Notes: a model not told the origin generated them from the letters alone. Numbered from the stretch's first letter, positions 8,358-17,577 are shown. The stretch is 64,000 bases of DNA from Bifidobacterium asteroides (GCF_019469425.1 NZ_CP048272.1:992001-1056000), one strand, 5' to 3'. A program made the numbers and translations.

Positions 8358-8498
8358 CTAGCTGGCCAGGACGAGAATGAACAGCATGATGGGCAGCAGG
8401 TCGCGCAGGAGCGAGGCCAGCAGAAGGCTGAGGCCTAGGGTGGCGAGTCCTGCCGCCGCGATGCAGGCGAGGATGGCGAGGAATGCGGATGGTTTCAT
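8358..8498 (-). CDS. Small membrane protein, 46 residues
   Basis: The product is almost entirely hydrophobic: two helices (about 5-28 and 30-45) separated by a short LLRDLL stretch. ATG 8498 overlaps the preceding stop as ATGA and has an AGAAGAGACAG binding site. Its place before the endolysin suggests an accessory lysis role such as a second holin or antiholin. This is inference; no family motif is visible. Confidence 0.6.
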   Translation of the reverse strand: MKPSAFLAILACIAAAGLATLGLSLLLASLLRDLLPIMLFILVLAS

Positions 8499-8893
8499 GG
8501 CTGTCTCTTCTGGTGGTGTTGGGCGAGGTACGATTCGGCTTCCTGCATGACCCAGCAGGAGGCGTGGAGGGCTTCGAGCTTGCTGAGCTCGTAGCGCACT
8601 TTGGCGCTTTGGTCGCCGGGCTGCTCCATGAGGCCGATTAGCGTGTTTTTTATAGTGTCCTTGCGGATCTCCCGCAGCTGGTCTTGGACGCGGTCGACTT
8701 GGGCGCGCAGCTCTTGGATCTCGTGCCAGTGCTTGCCCATAGCGGATCCGTAGGGCAATTGATCGGGGTCGATCCGTGAGTACAGCCATGTGGCCAGGTG
8801 GCGCGCGCTTGTCGGCCAGAGGTTAACAACCAGCCCCACCAGGGCGAGGAACACGCCGTCGGAGATCAGGCCGCCGGTCAAGTGCTCAAGCAT
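8495..8893 (-). CDS. Membrane-anchored coiled-coil protein of the lysis region
   Basis: The family is unknown to me. Of 132 residues, about 10-27 form a membrane helix. Residues 55-90 are a heptad-like charged segment rich in Glu, Gln and Arg that should form a coiled coil. The C-terminus is polar. ATG 8893 follows AGGAGGAAAC. It is translationally coupled to the next small membrane protein. Position between the tail-fibre-like gene and the endolysin is compatible with a holin accessory or a lysis regulator. Confidence 0.65.
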   Translation of the reverse strand: MLEHLTGGLISDGVFLALVGLVVNLWPTSARHLATWLYSRIDPDQLPYGSAMGKHWHEIQELRAQVDRVQDQLREIRKDTIKNTLIGLMEQPGDQSAKVRYELSKLEALHASCWVMQEAESYLAQHHQKRQP

Positions 8894-8941
8894 GTTTCCT
8901 CCTACCGTGCCTGCCGGCCTGACCCGGTCGGCTGGCTGGGC

Positions 8942-10093
8942 TCACACGGTGACCAGTGGATGGTAGACGATTTGGGCGTTGTAGTTCTTGTGGTCGCCGG
9001 ACGCGCCGAAGATGTCGCCGATGCGGCTGAAGTCGCGTCCGTCGAACTTGCCTTGCCATACAAGGTTGTCGTCTGTCAGGCCCACGAACGTGGTCCACAC
9101 GCCCAGCGTGGCCGCATGCTCGATCCGGCAGATCAGGTTGGCACCCTGCGCTTGCGGACGATTCGCGCGGATGCGCGCATGCAAGACGCCGTGGGACAGC
9201 ACAGCCGTTCCTCCGAACTGCTCCACGTTGGATCCGCCGGCGGTCAGGGCCAGCTCGCGATCGCGCCAGACCGTGTCCCCTCCGTGCAGTATTGCCGACG
9301 CCATCAGCTGGCCGAATATGCCGGACAGCTCGTCGCCGGGATGGATGTCCATATATCCCGGATCAGCGATCCCCCAGGACCATGCCCCCCGAACGGCCTG
9401 GACGGCTGGGACCAAAACCGCGGCCTCCATGGCCTTGGCATACACGTGGCGCAGATCGTTGCTGGGCCACGACGCATCCCACATAGCCGGCACGAACACC
9501 ACATGTGCGCCAGGGAACAGATCCACCGCATGCTGCAACGTGGATCGGACGGCCTCCTGATAGCCGGCTTGGGAGGCGACGCTCCCGTCGTTGCGCCCTC
9601 CACCGATCAAAACGACCGAAACGCGTCCCAGATCGGCTGCGAGAGCGGAAGCCGCGTGGTCCAGCTGTACTTTGAAGCGGTCTCCTGTTCCACCGAGCAT
9701 GCCTGATCCCGCGACCGCATAATTGCGGCATTCGAGGCCCAGCGCGTCAGCGCACCGGCGCGCCATGCTGCTCATGGCGGGATTCGAGGTGCGGAAGCCG
9801 GCCATGTACGAGTCCCCTACGGACACCAGGATCGAACGGCGCGCGAGAAGATCGCCATACCAGGAATCCAATGCGGTCCGTGTTTTCGAAGCGTCATCGC
9901 CGATGAGCTTCGCGGTTGCTGTGTCGGAACGCTCTCCAGCCTGCTGGGCGTATGCTCTGGCTTGCTTCTCGCTCGTTCTCGCGGCCTCGCTGGCCCGTTC
10001 AGCCTCATCGCGCGCCTGCCTGGCCTGGGGCGTGATATCGCCCACCGGGCCCGGGATCGCCACCGTCTTCCTATCAACAATCTGGTCGACCAT
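8942..10093 (-). CDS. Tail-associated SGNH/GDSL hydrolase
   Basis: A serine esterase or acetylxylan-esterase-like enzyme is probably carried on the tail to deacylate surface polysaccharide during adsorption. Residues 25-60 form an Ala/Glu/Arg coiled coil. The SGNH domain follows: GDS with S95, the GGGRND block around 165-169 and the catalytic pair D249-x-H251 in MDIHPGDE. A beta-rich C-terminal domain of about 100 residues resembles a carbohydrate-binding fold. ATG 10093 has GGAGGTTTTG in front and overlaps the upstream stop as TGATG. Substrate and true localisation are inferred. Confidence 0.8.
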   Translation of the reverse strand: MVDQIVDRKTVAIPGPVGDITPQARQARDEAERASEAARTSEKQARAYAQQAGERSDTATAKLIGDDASKTRTALDSWYGDLLARRSILVSVGDSYMAGFRTSNPAMSSMARRCADALGLECRNYAVAGSGMLGGTGDRFKVQLDHAASALAADLGRVSVVLIGGGRNDGSVASQAGYQEAVRSTLQHAVDLFPGAHVVFVPAMWDASWPSNDLRHVYAKAMEAAVLVPAVQAVRGAWSWGIADPGYMDIHPGDELSGIFGQLMASAILHGGDTVWRDRELALTAGGSNVEQFGGTAVLSHGVLHARIRANRPQAQGANLICRIEHAATLGVWTTFVGLTDDNLVWQGKFDGRDFSRIGDIFGASGDHKNYNAQIVYHPLVTV

Positions 10094-10302
10094 CAAAACC
10101 TCCATACGATAGATAACCGGGAACACCACAACAAACAACAGAACCAACATGAGCCAGGACAACAACGCAGAGCCCGCAGCCGGGATGATCCGGAAGTGAA
10201 AGCGGAGGCGGCCACCGATGGGAGCCACCACGCTTCTGAATGGTTTGCAGCGAGAAAGACCGTGACGCCTATCAGCGTCATCATCGGCAGGACTGGGGGC
10301 AT
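10093..10302 (-). CDS. Possible small membrane protein, reading frame ambiguous
   Basis: An open frame of 69 residues begins 4 bases after the upstream stop and ends in a TGATG overlap with the SGNH gene, which favours it. Its second half, however, turns Cys- and Trp-rich with poor codon choice. Over the same bases the frame from 10231 reads a clean membrane helix (LSWLMLVLLFVVVFPVIYR) with high GC3. Either a shifted frame or a one-base indel in the middle would reconcile them. No ribosome binding site is obvious. It is best treated as one small tail-region membrane protein of uncertain frame. Confidence 0.4.
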   Translation of the reverse strand: MPPVLPMMTLIGVTVFLAANHSEAWWLPSVAASAFTSGSSRLRALRCCPGSCWFCCLLWCSRLSIVWRF

Positions 10303-10306
10303 GGTG

Positions 10307-10660
10307 CTAATCAAGTAACGCCCAGCGGCCCCAGCCCAGGACCTCCACGACGCCGGACCTGCTAGCGGTGATCCTCCAAGAGCCGGTGCGCCGACCGCTC
10401 CACACGACCTCCGTGAAAGCTTCAGGCGGCACATAGGCGACGGCCAGCCCATCAGGGCCGTGCGCGTCGCATGAGCGTGAATACCACACTCCGCCATCCG
10501 GGGCCAGCAGCTCGAACAAGCACTGCCAATCCACCAAGTCCACCGGCGCGAAACCCTCGCCCTGGTCGCGCTCCCACCTCACACCTATCCGGTTCGTCAC
10601 CCCACGAAGCAGCAGGATATCCTGCCGGCCCACACGCTCGGCCAAAACCCCTTCAGCCAT
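10307..10660 (-). CDS. Tail-region beta-sandwich protein (LtfC/p132/Gp6-like)
   Basis: The 117-residue product has a pattern of alternating strands: ILLLRGVTNRIGVRWE, a short acidic loop, WQCLFELLAPDG, then DGLAVAYVPPEAF and SWRITAS. This matches the small beta-sandwich proteins next to actinophage tail fibres. ATG 10660, the second of two adjacent ATGs, is 5 bases after AAAGGAGG. It lies between a variable tail protein and the SGNH hydrolase. Family assignment is by pattern only. Confidence 0.55.
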   Translation of the reverse strand: MAEGVLAERVGRQDILLLRGVTNRIGVRWERDQGEGFAPVDLVDWQCLFELLAPDGGVWYSRSCDAHGPDGLAVAYVPPEAFTEVVWSGRRTGSWRITASRSGVVEVLGWGRWALLD

Positions 10661-10672
10661 CATGGCCTCCTT

Positions 10673-11227
10673 TCACGCTATGCTGACAACCGTCACGCTC
10701 ATGTGCACGTCCCCGACTGGTGATGGCGATTCCACTGTCGATTTGCCGCGCAGCTCCACTCGCTGGTTGCTGGTGATCATCGTGGCCCCGGTGCCGCCAA
10801 AACTGTCTCCTATGCCTGTGGAGCCTGGGAAACTCGTTATTCGGGAGCCGCCCACCAAACACTCCAACAGGGGTATGCCATCCCCGTCTTTGACTGCGCT
10901 GACCGAAATAAGCACCAGTGCGCGCCCCTTCTGATATGACGTGTCACGTGCCGCTGACAGGGATATGAGCGACATCCAGTCTGCCCCCAGTTGCCCACCA
11001 AGGGATGAGCCGGACACCACAGTTACTGTGGGAGTAGCCCGTCGGATCTGCTCCTGTTGCAAAGCTAGCTGCTTGGTCAGTTTGGCAAGTTTGATGGTCA
11101 CTTGACCGATTTCTGTGGCCGTCGGTCGGTTCGCCTCGTTCTTTTCGCGTTCCTTCCTGCGGTCGCGGCGGTCGCATGAGAGGAATCCGTCGAGGCCACC
11201 TGGTTGGTATCTGCCCATGCCATTCAC
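10673..11227 (-). CDS. Phage tail tip / baseplate protein of unknown family
   Basis: The first 60 residues are strongly charged, with a KEREKNE stretch and a predicted coiled coil over TIKLAKLTKQLALQQEQIRR. The remainder is rich in Gly, Ser, Thr and Val and should be beta-structured. The GTG start overlaps the preceding stop as GTGA and has GAAAGG in front; ATG 11218 is an alternative. An N-terminal trimeric coil with a C-terminal beta domain is typical of small receptor-binding or fibre-attachment proteins, which is as far as the sequence allows. Confidence 0.6.
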   Translation of the reverse strand: MNGMGRYQPGGLDGFLSCDRRDRRKEREKNEANRPTATEIGQVTIKLAKLTKQLALQQEQIRRATPTVTVVSGSSLGGQLGADWMSLISLSAARDTSYQKGRALVLISVSAVKDGDGIPLLECLVGGSRITSFPGSTGIGDSFGGTGATMITSNQRVELRGKSTVESPSPVGDVHMSVTVVSIA

Positions 11228-12348
11228 CTTTCAGCCCGCGGTCGTGCTTGCAGGTCGAGCCAGTCGCTATCGGAGGAGCCCTTCACATCAGTGATCTTCA
11301 AAGCGAGCCTACGGTCGCCCAGGAAGTCGTCCTCTACGCGGAGGTCAGCCCAATCGCCCACGTGCACGTCATATTCCTCGCCCACTGACAGTCCGATGGT
11401 CTCGGACATGCCGGCCCCGTACCAAGCCTGCGCCGCGGCGCAGTGTTTCAGGGTTGCTAGTTCGGAGACCGTGGTGTGCTCGCTGTTCTTGGCCTGCAGG
11501 ACAGGCCAGCCGTGTTCGGTCAGATCGTCGCGTGCGGCGCGAGCCATGACGGTCTTGTCGGCGTTCTTGCCGCCCACGGCCCACACGTCCGAGCACATGC
11601 CGGACCCATCCTCCTGGTAGCCAGTCAGACGCACTCGCTGGCCGGGCACCGATGCGGTCCACCGCCAATGATGGTCGGCCAGCTCAGGGGCAGATTCGAA
11701 GGCGAAGGTCAGGCGGCCTGATGAGTCCACTTGGGGGTTGAAGCGTATCTCATCGCCGTCAAGCAGGTCAGCAAGATCGGAGATACGATCAGCGACGGTA
11801 GCCAGGTCCCATCCGTAGTAGGTGCGTGTGTGGTCGCCGCCCTGCCGGTCGGGCAGACTAATCGGCAGGCCGCCCCATGTCATTGACTCTCTGAGGAGCC
11901 CTACAGCGATGTCGCGGTAGGACCCGTCGAAAGTGAGCGCCCAGTGCCCGGCCGGATGGTCCTCGTCCACGAGCACGTCGCCGTCGTGGAAGGCCGTGTC
12001 CAGCGCGTGGTCGAGGACCAGCCGCTTACCCAGCAGCGTCCATCCGCCTCCTGCGCTGATGGACAACGTGCGGGTAGCGGGGTCCCACTTGCGTGAGGTG
12101 ATTACGCCGGCGTGCTTGACTTCGGCGGGTGTGCGCTGCACCGCCAGGATTGTCCTCCAGGGGCGCAGCAGCTCGTACGGGTCGAGGCGGCGGAGAGCGG
12201 CGCTGGCCGAGCCCATGGCCACCTCGGCCTGCATCTGTCCGGGCTCCGAGATTGAGTCCGACCAGCTGCAGGACGTATACGGGAGCCGCCCTAGGTGCTT
12301 GCCCGTGCGGGCCGAGTAGGCGTGGAGCGTCAGAGGTGCGTCTGCCAT
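11224..12348 (-). CDS. Minor tail protein (Gp37-like, siphovirus baseplate hub)
   Basis: The 374-residue product resembles the siphovirus Gp37-like hub proteins, which follow Dit in the tail tip. It begins with beta-rich TLHAYSARTGKHLGRLPY and has the characteristic segment SWSDSISEPGQMQAEVAM. A middle domain follows with Trp-rich AGGGWTLLGKR, and a C-terminal stretch around VGEEYDVHVGDWADLRVED. ATG 12348 has GGAGGTGAGC just upstream. It is the second gene of the tail-tip set after the Dit-like gene and probably forms the central hub. Confidence 0.75.
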   Translation of the reverse strand: MADAPLTLHAYSARTGKHLGRLPYTSCSWSDSISEPGQMQAEVAMGSASAALRRLDPYELLRPWRTILAVQRTPAEVKHAGVITSRKWDPATRTLSISAGGGWTLLGKRLVLDHALDTAFHDGDVLVDEDHPAGHWALTFDGSYRDIAVGLLRESMTWGGLPISLPDRQGGDHTRTYYGWDLATVADRISDLADLLDGDEIRFNPQVDSSGRLTFAFESAPELADHHWRWTASVPGQRVRLTGYQEDGSGMCSDVWAVGGKNADKTVMARAARDDLTEHGWPVLQAKNSEHTTVSELATLKHCAAAQAWYGAGMSETIGLSVGEEYDVHVGDWADLRVEDDFLGDRRLALKITDVKGSSDSDWLDLQARPRAER

Positions 12349-12352
12349 CTGC

Positions 12353-13084
12353 TCACCTCCAAGCCGGCCGAAGGGACACGCCTACTTGGCCGCCATTCTG
12401 TGCTTGCACGCTGATGTCGCTGATGCCTGGCGGAATGCGGAAGGCGTCGTCGTATTCGATTACCCCCTGCGAGGGAACCATGTCCGTGAAGTCCAGATCC
12501 AGGCGGCCCCCGTCGCCGCGCCAGCGGACCGTGTGGCCGTCCAGAGTGAGCGTAAGGGTTTGTGCGCCTTCGGCGCGCACGGACGGCCAGGTGGGGGCGT
12601 TGCCGGCGTTCTCCACCCGTGCGAGCGCATGGGTAGCTTCGAACCATATGCGGGGGCCATATTTGAGGGGGTCCGGGCAGTAGATGATGAGGCTGAAGGT
12701 CATGGAGCGCAAACTCGCCAACATGCTTTGGGCCGGGTCGTCGGCCAGCCAGCCGCTCATCTCCCTTCGGCCGGAAGCGTCATCGACCACAAGAGTGAGC
12801 GGGCGGCAGGCCATCGCGTTGATCCGGTCCACCAGCACGGATAGGGCGAGCGTGGATTGCGTGGACGTGACGCAACGGATTGTGACCGTGCGCGACTCCG
12901 CGGTCAGCCTGACCGGCCAGTACGACCCATCCTGCTGCGGTATGGCTTGTCCGGTCTCACGAGGCTTGGTCGCGCCGTACAGGCCATCAACCCCGTCCTT
13001 CCTGATCCATGCGTCTCCCATCCGGTCGAGCCTGTCGTCGGTCAGAGTCAATGTGTCATGGTCGCTGACGAGCTGGATCCTCAT
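12353..13084 (-). CDS. Distal tail protein (Dit-like)
   Basis: Dit proteins form the hexameric ring that joins the tail tube to the tip. The 243-residue product has the two-part layout of the siphovirus tail component family: an N-terminal half with LSVLVDRINAMACRPLTLVV and a middle segment SLRSMTFSLIIYCPDP, followed by a beta-sandwich C-terminal half. ATG 13084 overlaps the tape measure stop as ATGA, giving the expected order tape measure, Dit, hub. Confidence 0.78.
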   Translation of the reverse strand: MRIQLVSDHDTLTLTDDRLDRMGDAWIRKDGVDGLYGATKPRETGQAIPQQDGSYWPVRLTAESRTVTIRCVTSTQSTLALSVLVDRINAMACRPLTLVVDDASGRREMSGWLADDPAQSMLASLRSMTFSLIIYCPDPLKYGPRIWFEATHALARVENAGNAPTWPSVRAEGAQTLTLTLDGHTVRWRGDGGRLDLDFTDMVPSQGVIEYDDAFRIPPGISDISVQAQNGGQVGVSLRPAWR

Positions 13085-16030
13085 CGCTCACCCCATCTGT
13101 TTACGGCTGATTCGGCCCTGGTGTCGAACATGGCAAACAGCACGTTCGGATCGGATCCACGCGCGTCAATCGCCACATTCACGCTGGCACCGGCCGTTTG
13201 GCCTTGGGCAGGGCGCTGGAAGCCAGTCAGTGAGGCATTCGACGCGGGTAGGCCGAAGGAGCTGCCGTCGAGGGTGAGGCCGTCGGTGAGCCGGCGCATG
13301 CTGCGGGCGACGGTGGGTTCGCTGTCGGTGATGCCCAGGGCCATGCCCCGGCCGACCATGACGCCTACCTGGTCGCGGAAAACGCGCGAAGGCGAGTGGA
13401 TGCCGAGTTTATCCTTGACCCAGTTGAGCGCGTTGCCGGCGGCATTGGCGGCTGCTTGTGCTAGCTGGCTAGCGGCTCCAGCGAGTCCTTCGGCAATTCC
13501 TTTGATGATGTTCATGCCGACTTCCCCCCAATTTACTTTGCCGAAACCGTCTTTAATGCCGCTGATGATTTTTGGCAGGGCCGCTAGCAGTTTGGGGATT
13601 GCCTGGAGCAGGCCGCTGGCCAGAGCAATGATTATTTGGATGCCTGCCTCAATGATTTGAGGTAAGTTCTGGGCCAACGTATTGACGATATTGGCGATAA
13701 TCACTGGTATTTGGGCTGCCAGCTGCGGTAGGGCGTTAACAAGTCCGCCAATCAGGGAAAGAAGCAACTGCGTTCCCATTTGAATGATCTGGGGCAGGTT
13801 CTGGGTCAACGTCGTGATGATTGCAGTGAGGATGATGGGTATCTGGGCCGTTAATTGGGGCAGTGCGGCCACCAGTCCCTGGATCAGGCCGAGCAGGATA
13901 TCCATGCCGCCGGTCAATATGAGGGGTAGCATCGAGGTCAGAGCCGTGAGGAACGTAGTGATGAGCATGGGTATCTGCGCGGCCAGCTGGGGCAGTGCGG
14001 CCACCAGTCCTTGGATGATTCCGCTCAGCAACTGCATGCCTGCCGACATGATCAGCGGTAGTTGCTGCACCAGGGCAGTGATGAGCGTCATCACCATGTT
14101 CAGAGCGACCGGGACGATCTGCGGCAGGTTCTGGGCCAGCCCCTGCACCAAGGAGGCTATGATTTGCGCGGCACCTGCTATGAGCGAGGGGGCGGCGGCG
14201 GTGATGCCGTCCATCAGGCTGACTATCACCTGGGTTCCCGATGCCATGATCCCCGGCAGGGCAGCTAACACCTTCGCGGTGATCTCGCCGATCATCGCCG
14301 GGGCCTTCCCTGCGATGTCGTTGATCATGGCGGCCAATCCGCCATCCATGCCCTGGCTGAGCAGGCCGATTCCGGCGACCAGGGCCGAGGCGAGCGCGCC
14401 GATGCCGAAAAACTTCAGGAAGTTGCCTGGGGCGAAGAATCCGCGGACCAGGCTGCCGACCTTGCCAAGGCCTGCCTGCAGCGGGCCTCCTATGATGTCG
14501 CCGAGCCCGCCGAACAGATTGCTCATGTTCGAAGCCAAGGGGGCGAACGCCCCTTTGATGCCGGCTCCTATGCGTGTGAAGGCTGAGCCGATTTTGCTGT
14601 CCCCGAGCTTGTCGAAAGCCGACGAGAGGCCCTGGCTCATACGGGTGGAGAAGACCTGGAAGTGCATGTCCGCCACGCTGGTCAGCCTGCCGAAGCCTGC
14701 TCCTAGTGAGGAGCCCAGTCCCGCGATCTTCCCGCCGATGTTGGTGTCGGCCAGCTTGGAGCCCATGTTCCTGAAAGGGGTGGTCAGGCCGTCCACGCCT
14801 TTGCCTATGCGGTTCAAGGCATTGGCGAACGGGTCGCCGTCGACGGCCATCGCCTCACGCAGATCCTTGTTGAAGTAGCCCTTGAACTGCTGCAGGCCGC
14901 CCATGGCACCCTGTAGATTGTCCGGCAGGCCCTTCACTTTGTACAGCAGGTCGCTGATGCCTTTGTCTCCGGCATGACCGATCCTGTCGAAGGCTTCGCT
15001 GACGTTCTTGACGTTGCCGCCAACCCCGGCCAGCACGCCGAACCCGGCCGCCAGCGATGCAATTTTGCCGGCCAGGTCGCCGATGGATTCCTTACCGTTG
15101 TTGAGGTTGTCGGTGAACGCAGACAGCCAGTCGCCGGCCTGTTTGACAGCCGGCGCGAGCTTGTCCCCGAACATGTCGGCGAATGGTTTGAGCTGTTTGG
15201 CGACAGCGTCGATGGCCGGGTTGAGCTTGTTTAGCAGGTCGCGGGCCGCGTTCAGGACCGGAGTGCCGAACTCTTCACCGAGCCGGCCCATGGCCGCACG
15301 CATGTTGTCGAACGCTCCCTGGAAGGTGCTTCCGGCGGCGAGCGCTGCGCCTCCAAGGCCTTCCTCCATGGCGTCGGCGAAGGTCTGGAAGTCGATCTTG
15401 CCGGAGGAGACCATGTCGGAGATCTGTGAGCTTGTCTTTCCCAGGTGCTTACCGAGGAGTTGGAGGACGGGGATGCCGGAGGACATGAGCTGGAGCATGT
15501 CGTCGCCTTGGAGTTTGCCGCGGGCGGCGACGGAGCCGAAGATGGTGCCGATGTCGGTGAGGCTGCGACCGGAGATCTGGGCGGTGTCGGCCACGGTCTT
15601 GAGCACGCGGGTCATCTGGCTGCCGGATTTGATGCCTGATGCGCTCAGGCTGGCGGCGACAGTGGCGGCGTCGCCCAGGCCGAAGGCGGTGCCTTTGACG
15701 GAGTTGAGCGCGTCGGTCATAATTTCGGTCACGTCGCCGGCGGAGTGGCCTAGGCCTTTGAGTTTGGCTTGCGCGTTTTCGATGGCCAGCGCCCGGCCGA
15801 AGCCTCCCTTAGCTGCAAGGCCGGCTATGCCGCCGGTGATGGTGCCGATGACCCCGAGCCCGGTCTTGCCGATCTTGTTGAAGGCATCCCCCATCTTGCC
15901 GACAAGGCTTGTTGAACCACGGGTGGATGCTTTGTCGATGCTATTGCCGAGGTCGCCTTCGATTTTTCGTCCCGAAGCCGCGTCCGGAGGGCTCGACCTG
16001 GACGTATACGGTTCCCACGTCCTGTGCCAT
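13081..16030 (-). CDS. Tape measure protein, frame broken near the 5' end
   Basis: This protein sets tail length and helps DNA entry. The main frame runs from about 15965 to 13081 and holds the TP901-type core (GALNSVKGTAF-like segments and GIPVLQLLGKHLG). Long helices, many hydrophobic segments and repeated QxxLxLIxGLVxALPQLxAQIP units lie between about 14200 and 13600. The best start is ATG 16030 with GTAGGAGCAACCG in front, giving MAQDVGTVYVQVEPSGRG. That frame must shift by one base at the five-A run (T run 15963-15967 on the plus strand) to join RKIEGDLGNSI. Without correction, translation would start only at ATG 15894. Confidence 0.85.
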
Positions 16031-16076
16031 CGGTTGCTCCTACTTTGTTCTTAGGTCGGTCCCGATGGCGGTCGGG

Positions 16077-16843
16077 TCAGTCGGATATGTGGAAGGTGTC
16101 CTGAAGACGCTTGCGTCGGGCGAGCCTTTCCGCGTGTTGCTGGCTGGTTTCCTGGCGGGACGGCGCGAAGAGGTTGTTCCTGGCGTCGGTCCAAGGGCGA
16201 TAGCCTTTGTGTTTGAGTCTGCCTTCAAGCTCCATCTGGTCCCATAAGGCAATCTCGGCACCCGTGGGGATGTAGGACCATCCTGCGAGTGCGGCATAGC
16301 TGCTGCTGGTGTGGTTCCGCAGTATTTCTCGTGTAAATCTCCAGGCAGTGCCGAAGCCGATATTGGGGCTGGGTTTGCTCATTGCCGGGGCTTTCAGCCA
16401 GGCGCGCAGGCTTACTGGTCGCCAGGTCGTGCGGTAGCGCTGCTGCCAGTCCGCGTCTAATGCTCCTCGGTGCTGTCCGTGGAGGATGAGGAGGTAAGCG
16501 CTTTTGGGTCGATGCCGGATTCCGTTGCCCAGGCTTTTACAATTCCGGTCAGCCACCCCATGGCGTTGTCGGACCTGCGTAGCTTGTTCCAGAGGGTGGG
16601 GTGAATCTGTTCGAAGTAAGCCAGGAAAACCGCCATGGCTTGGTACTGCTCTTCCTCCGAGAGGACGACCTTGCTTTTGATAATGAAGATCATCTGGATG
16701 ATTTCCAAGGGCAGCCCGGCCTTGCTGTTCAGGTTGGGCAGGTCGAACTTCAGTCCCAAGGCCTCCAGATGGACCTGGGGGTATTCCTGCTCGTCCTCAT
16801 CGATTTGGGGTTCAACTACGGCGTAGGTGGTCTTATCGCTCAT
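16077..16843 (-). CDS. Tail assembly chaperone fusion GT (made by -1 frameshifting)
   Basis: The long form of the tail chaperone is translated from the G gene to the slippery heptamer C CCA AAA at 16508-16502 and then continues in the -1 frame to 16077. It is about 255 residues: 114 of G and 141 of the T part (YLLILHGQHRGALDADW, then a Trp/Arg-rich domain and a basic helical C-terminus). In lambda-like phages G and GT bind the tape measure and recruit the tail tube protein. The T part has no start or ribosome binding site of its own, so frameshifting is required. Confidence 0.8.
16457..16843 (-). CDS. Tail assembly chaperone G
   Basis: The short product is 128 residues, mostly helical, with LEALGLKFDLPNL, MIFIIKSKVVLSEEEQYQAM and DNAMGWLTGIVKAW. 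It has the size, acidity and position (between major tail protein and tape measure) of G-type chaperones. ATG 16843 follows CAGGAGACCGCC. The frame ends a little after the slippery heptamer, as usual for this gene pair. Confidence 0.85.
   Translation of the reverse strand: MSDKTTYAVVEPQIDEDEQEYPQVHLEALGLKFDLPNLNSKAGLPLEIIQMIFIIKSKVVLSEEEQYQAMAVFLAYFEQIHPTLWNKLRRSDNAMGWLTGIVKAWATESGIDPKALTSSSSTDSTEEH
16502..16508 (-). promoter_or_regulatory. Programmed -1 frameshift heptamer CCCAAAA
   Basis: The minus-strand bases 16508-16502 read C CCA AAA in the G frame (Asp-Pro-Lys codons), the canonical X XXY YYZ form. Slipping back one base gives CCC AAA and opens the 141-codon T frame. The G frame stops 14 codons downstream of the site. 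Such sites near the end of G are conserved across long-tailed phages. Confidence 0.85.
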
Positions 16844-16903
16844 GGCGGTCTCCTGGATGTTGATTGTTGTTGTGGTGGGGCGGTCCGTTCTGGGTTAGGG
16901 TTC

Positions 16904-16939
16904 CCACCCCCGCGAGACCGCCATCCAGCGGGGGAGGGA
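16904..16939 (-). promoter_or_regulatory. GC-rich hairpin between major tail protein and chaperone genes
   Basis: An 11-bp stem with one A-A mismatch (16904-16914 with 16929-16939, CCCACCCCCGC against GCGGGGGAGGG) lies in the 116-base gap. No U-run follows on either strand. It probably stabilises the very abundant major tail mRNA or partly reduces read-through into the chaperone genes rather than acting as a full terminator. Confidence 0.5.
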
Positions 16940-16959
16940 AGTATGCGTGTCCTGGGATG

Positions 16960-17577
16960 TCAGGCCTTTTTCGCGGCCGCCTTCGGCGTGGTGGCGGGCG
17001 ATGCTTCGTCGGAGAGCAGTCCGTAAGCGTGGAACTGGTAGCCGTCGGAGGCTTTCGCCATCTGCAGGGTGACCGTGAACTTGATGGTGTCGGTGTTAGT
17101 CAGGGTCAGGTCGTCGCGGTCGCTGACCTTGGCCTTGCCGCCACACACGATGATGGGGTTGGCGTACTGGTCGAGGGCCGCCAGCACGAAGCCGTAGCGC
17201 TGGTTGGTGGTGGCGTCCCTGATATGGAAAGCGCCGTGCTCGTCGGCGGCCACGCCGAAGTAGGCCTCGGCCATGTCGCGTTTGCATTCGATGCCGGGGA
17301 TCTGCAGGGTCCAGTATCCGGGCTCGGTCTCGGAGACCACGATGTCGCCGTTGTGGGCTTTGATGTCGGTGGTGTCGCCCGGCTCGGGGTGCAGGGTCGC
17401 GCCGTCTTCGGAGTTGTAGCCGACGGGCTTTTTGCCCTCGGGCGGCTGCCATGCCGTGTCTGCAGGCATGGTGAACTCCTCGCCGTCCTTGAACAGGAAG
17501 AGCGCGTAGTCCTTGATGAGCTTGACGAGGTCGGCGTTGTTGCCGCTGGTGATGTAGGAGGTGTCTGGCTTGGTCAT
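16960..17577 (-). CDS. Major tail (tube) protein
   Basis: The protein polymerises into the tail tube. The 205 residues start MTKPDTSYITSGNNADLV and have the mixed beta pattern of actinophage tube proteins, with IVVSETEPGYWTLQIPGIECK and a final KFTVTLQMAKASDG strand followed by an Ala/Lys tail. ATG 17577 has GAAAGG upstream. It is followed by a hairpin and the chaperone pair, the standard order. A gap of 69 bases separates it from the tail terminator gene before it. Confidence 0.85.
   Translation of the reverse strand: MTKPDTSYITSGNNADLVKLIKDYALFLFKDGEEFTMPADTAWQPPEGKKPVGYNSEDGATLHPEPGDTTDIKAHNGDIVVSETEPGYWTLQIPGIECKRDMAEAYFGVAADEHGAFHIRDATTNQRYGFVLAALDQYANPIIVCGGKAKVSDRDDLTLTNTDTIKFTVTLQMAKASDGYQFHAYGLLSDEASPATTPKAAAKKA

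Noticed and set aside
13784-16054. Long plus-strand open frames opposite the tape measure gene
   Set aside because: The composition (Pro/Met/Ala/Ser-rich) follows from antisense of repeated coiled-coil codons; the tape measure frame has the conserved segments.
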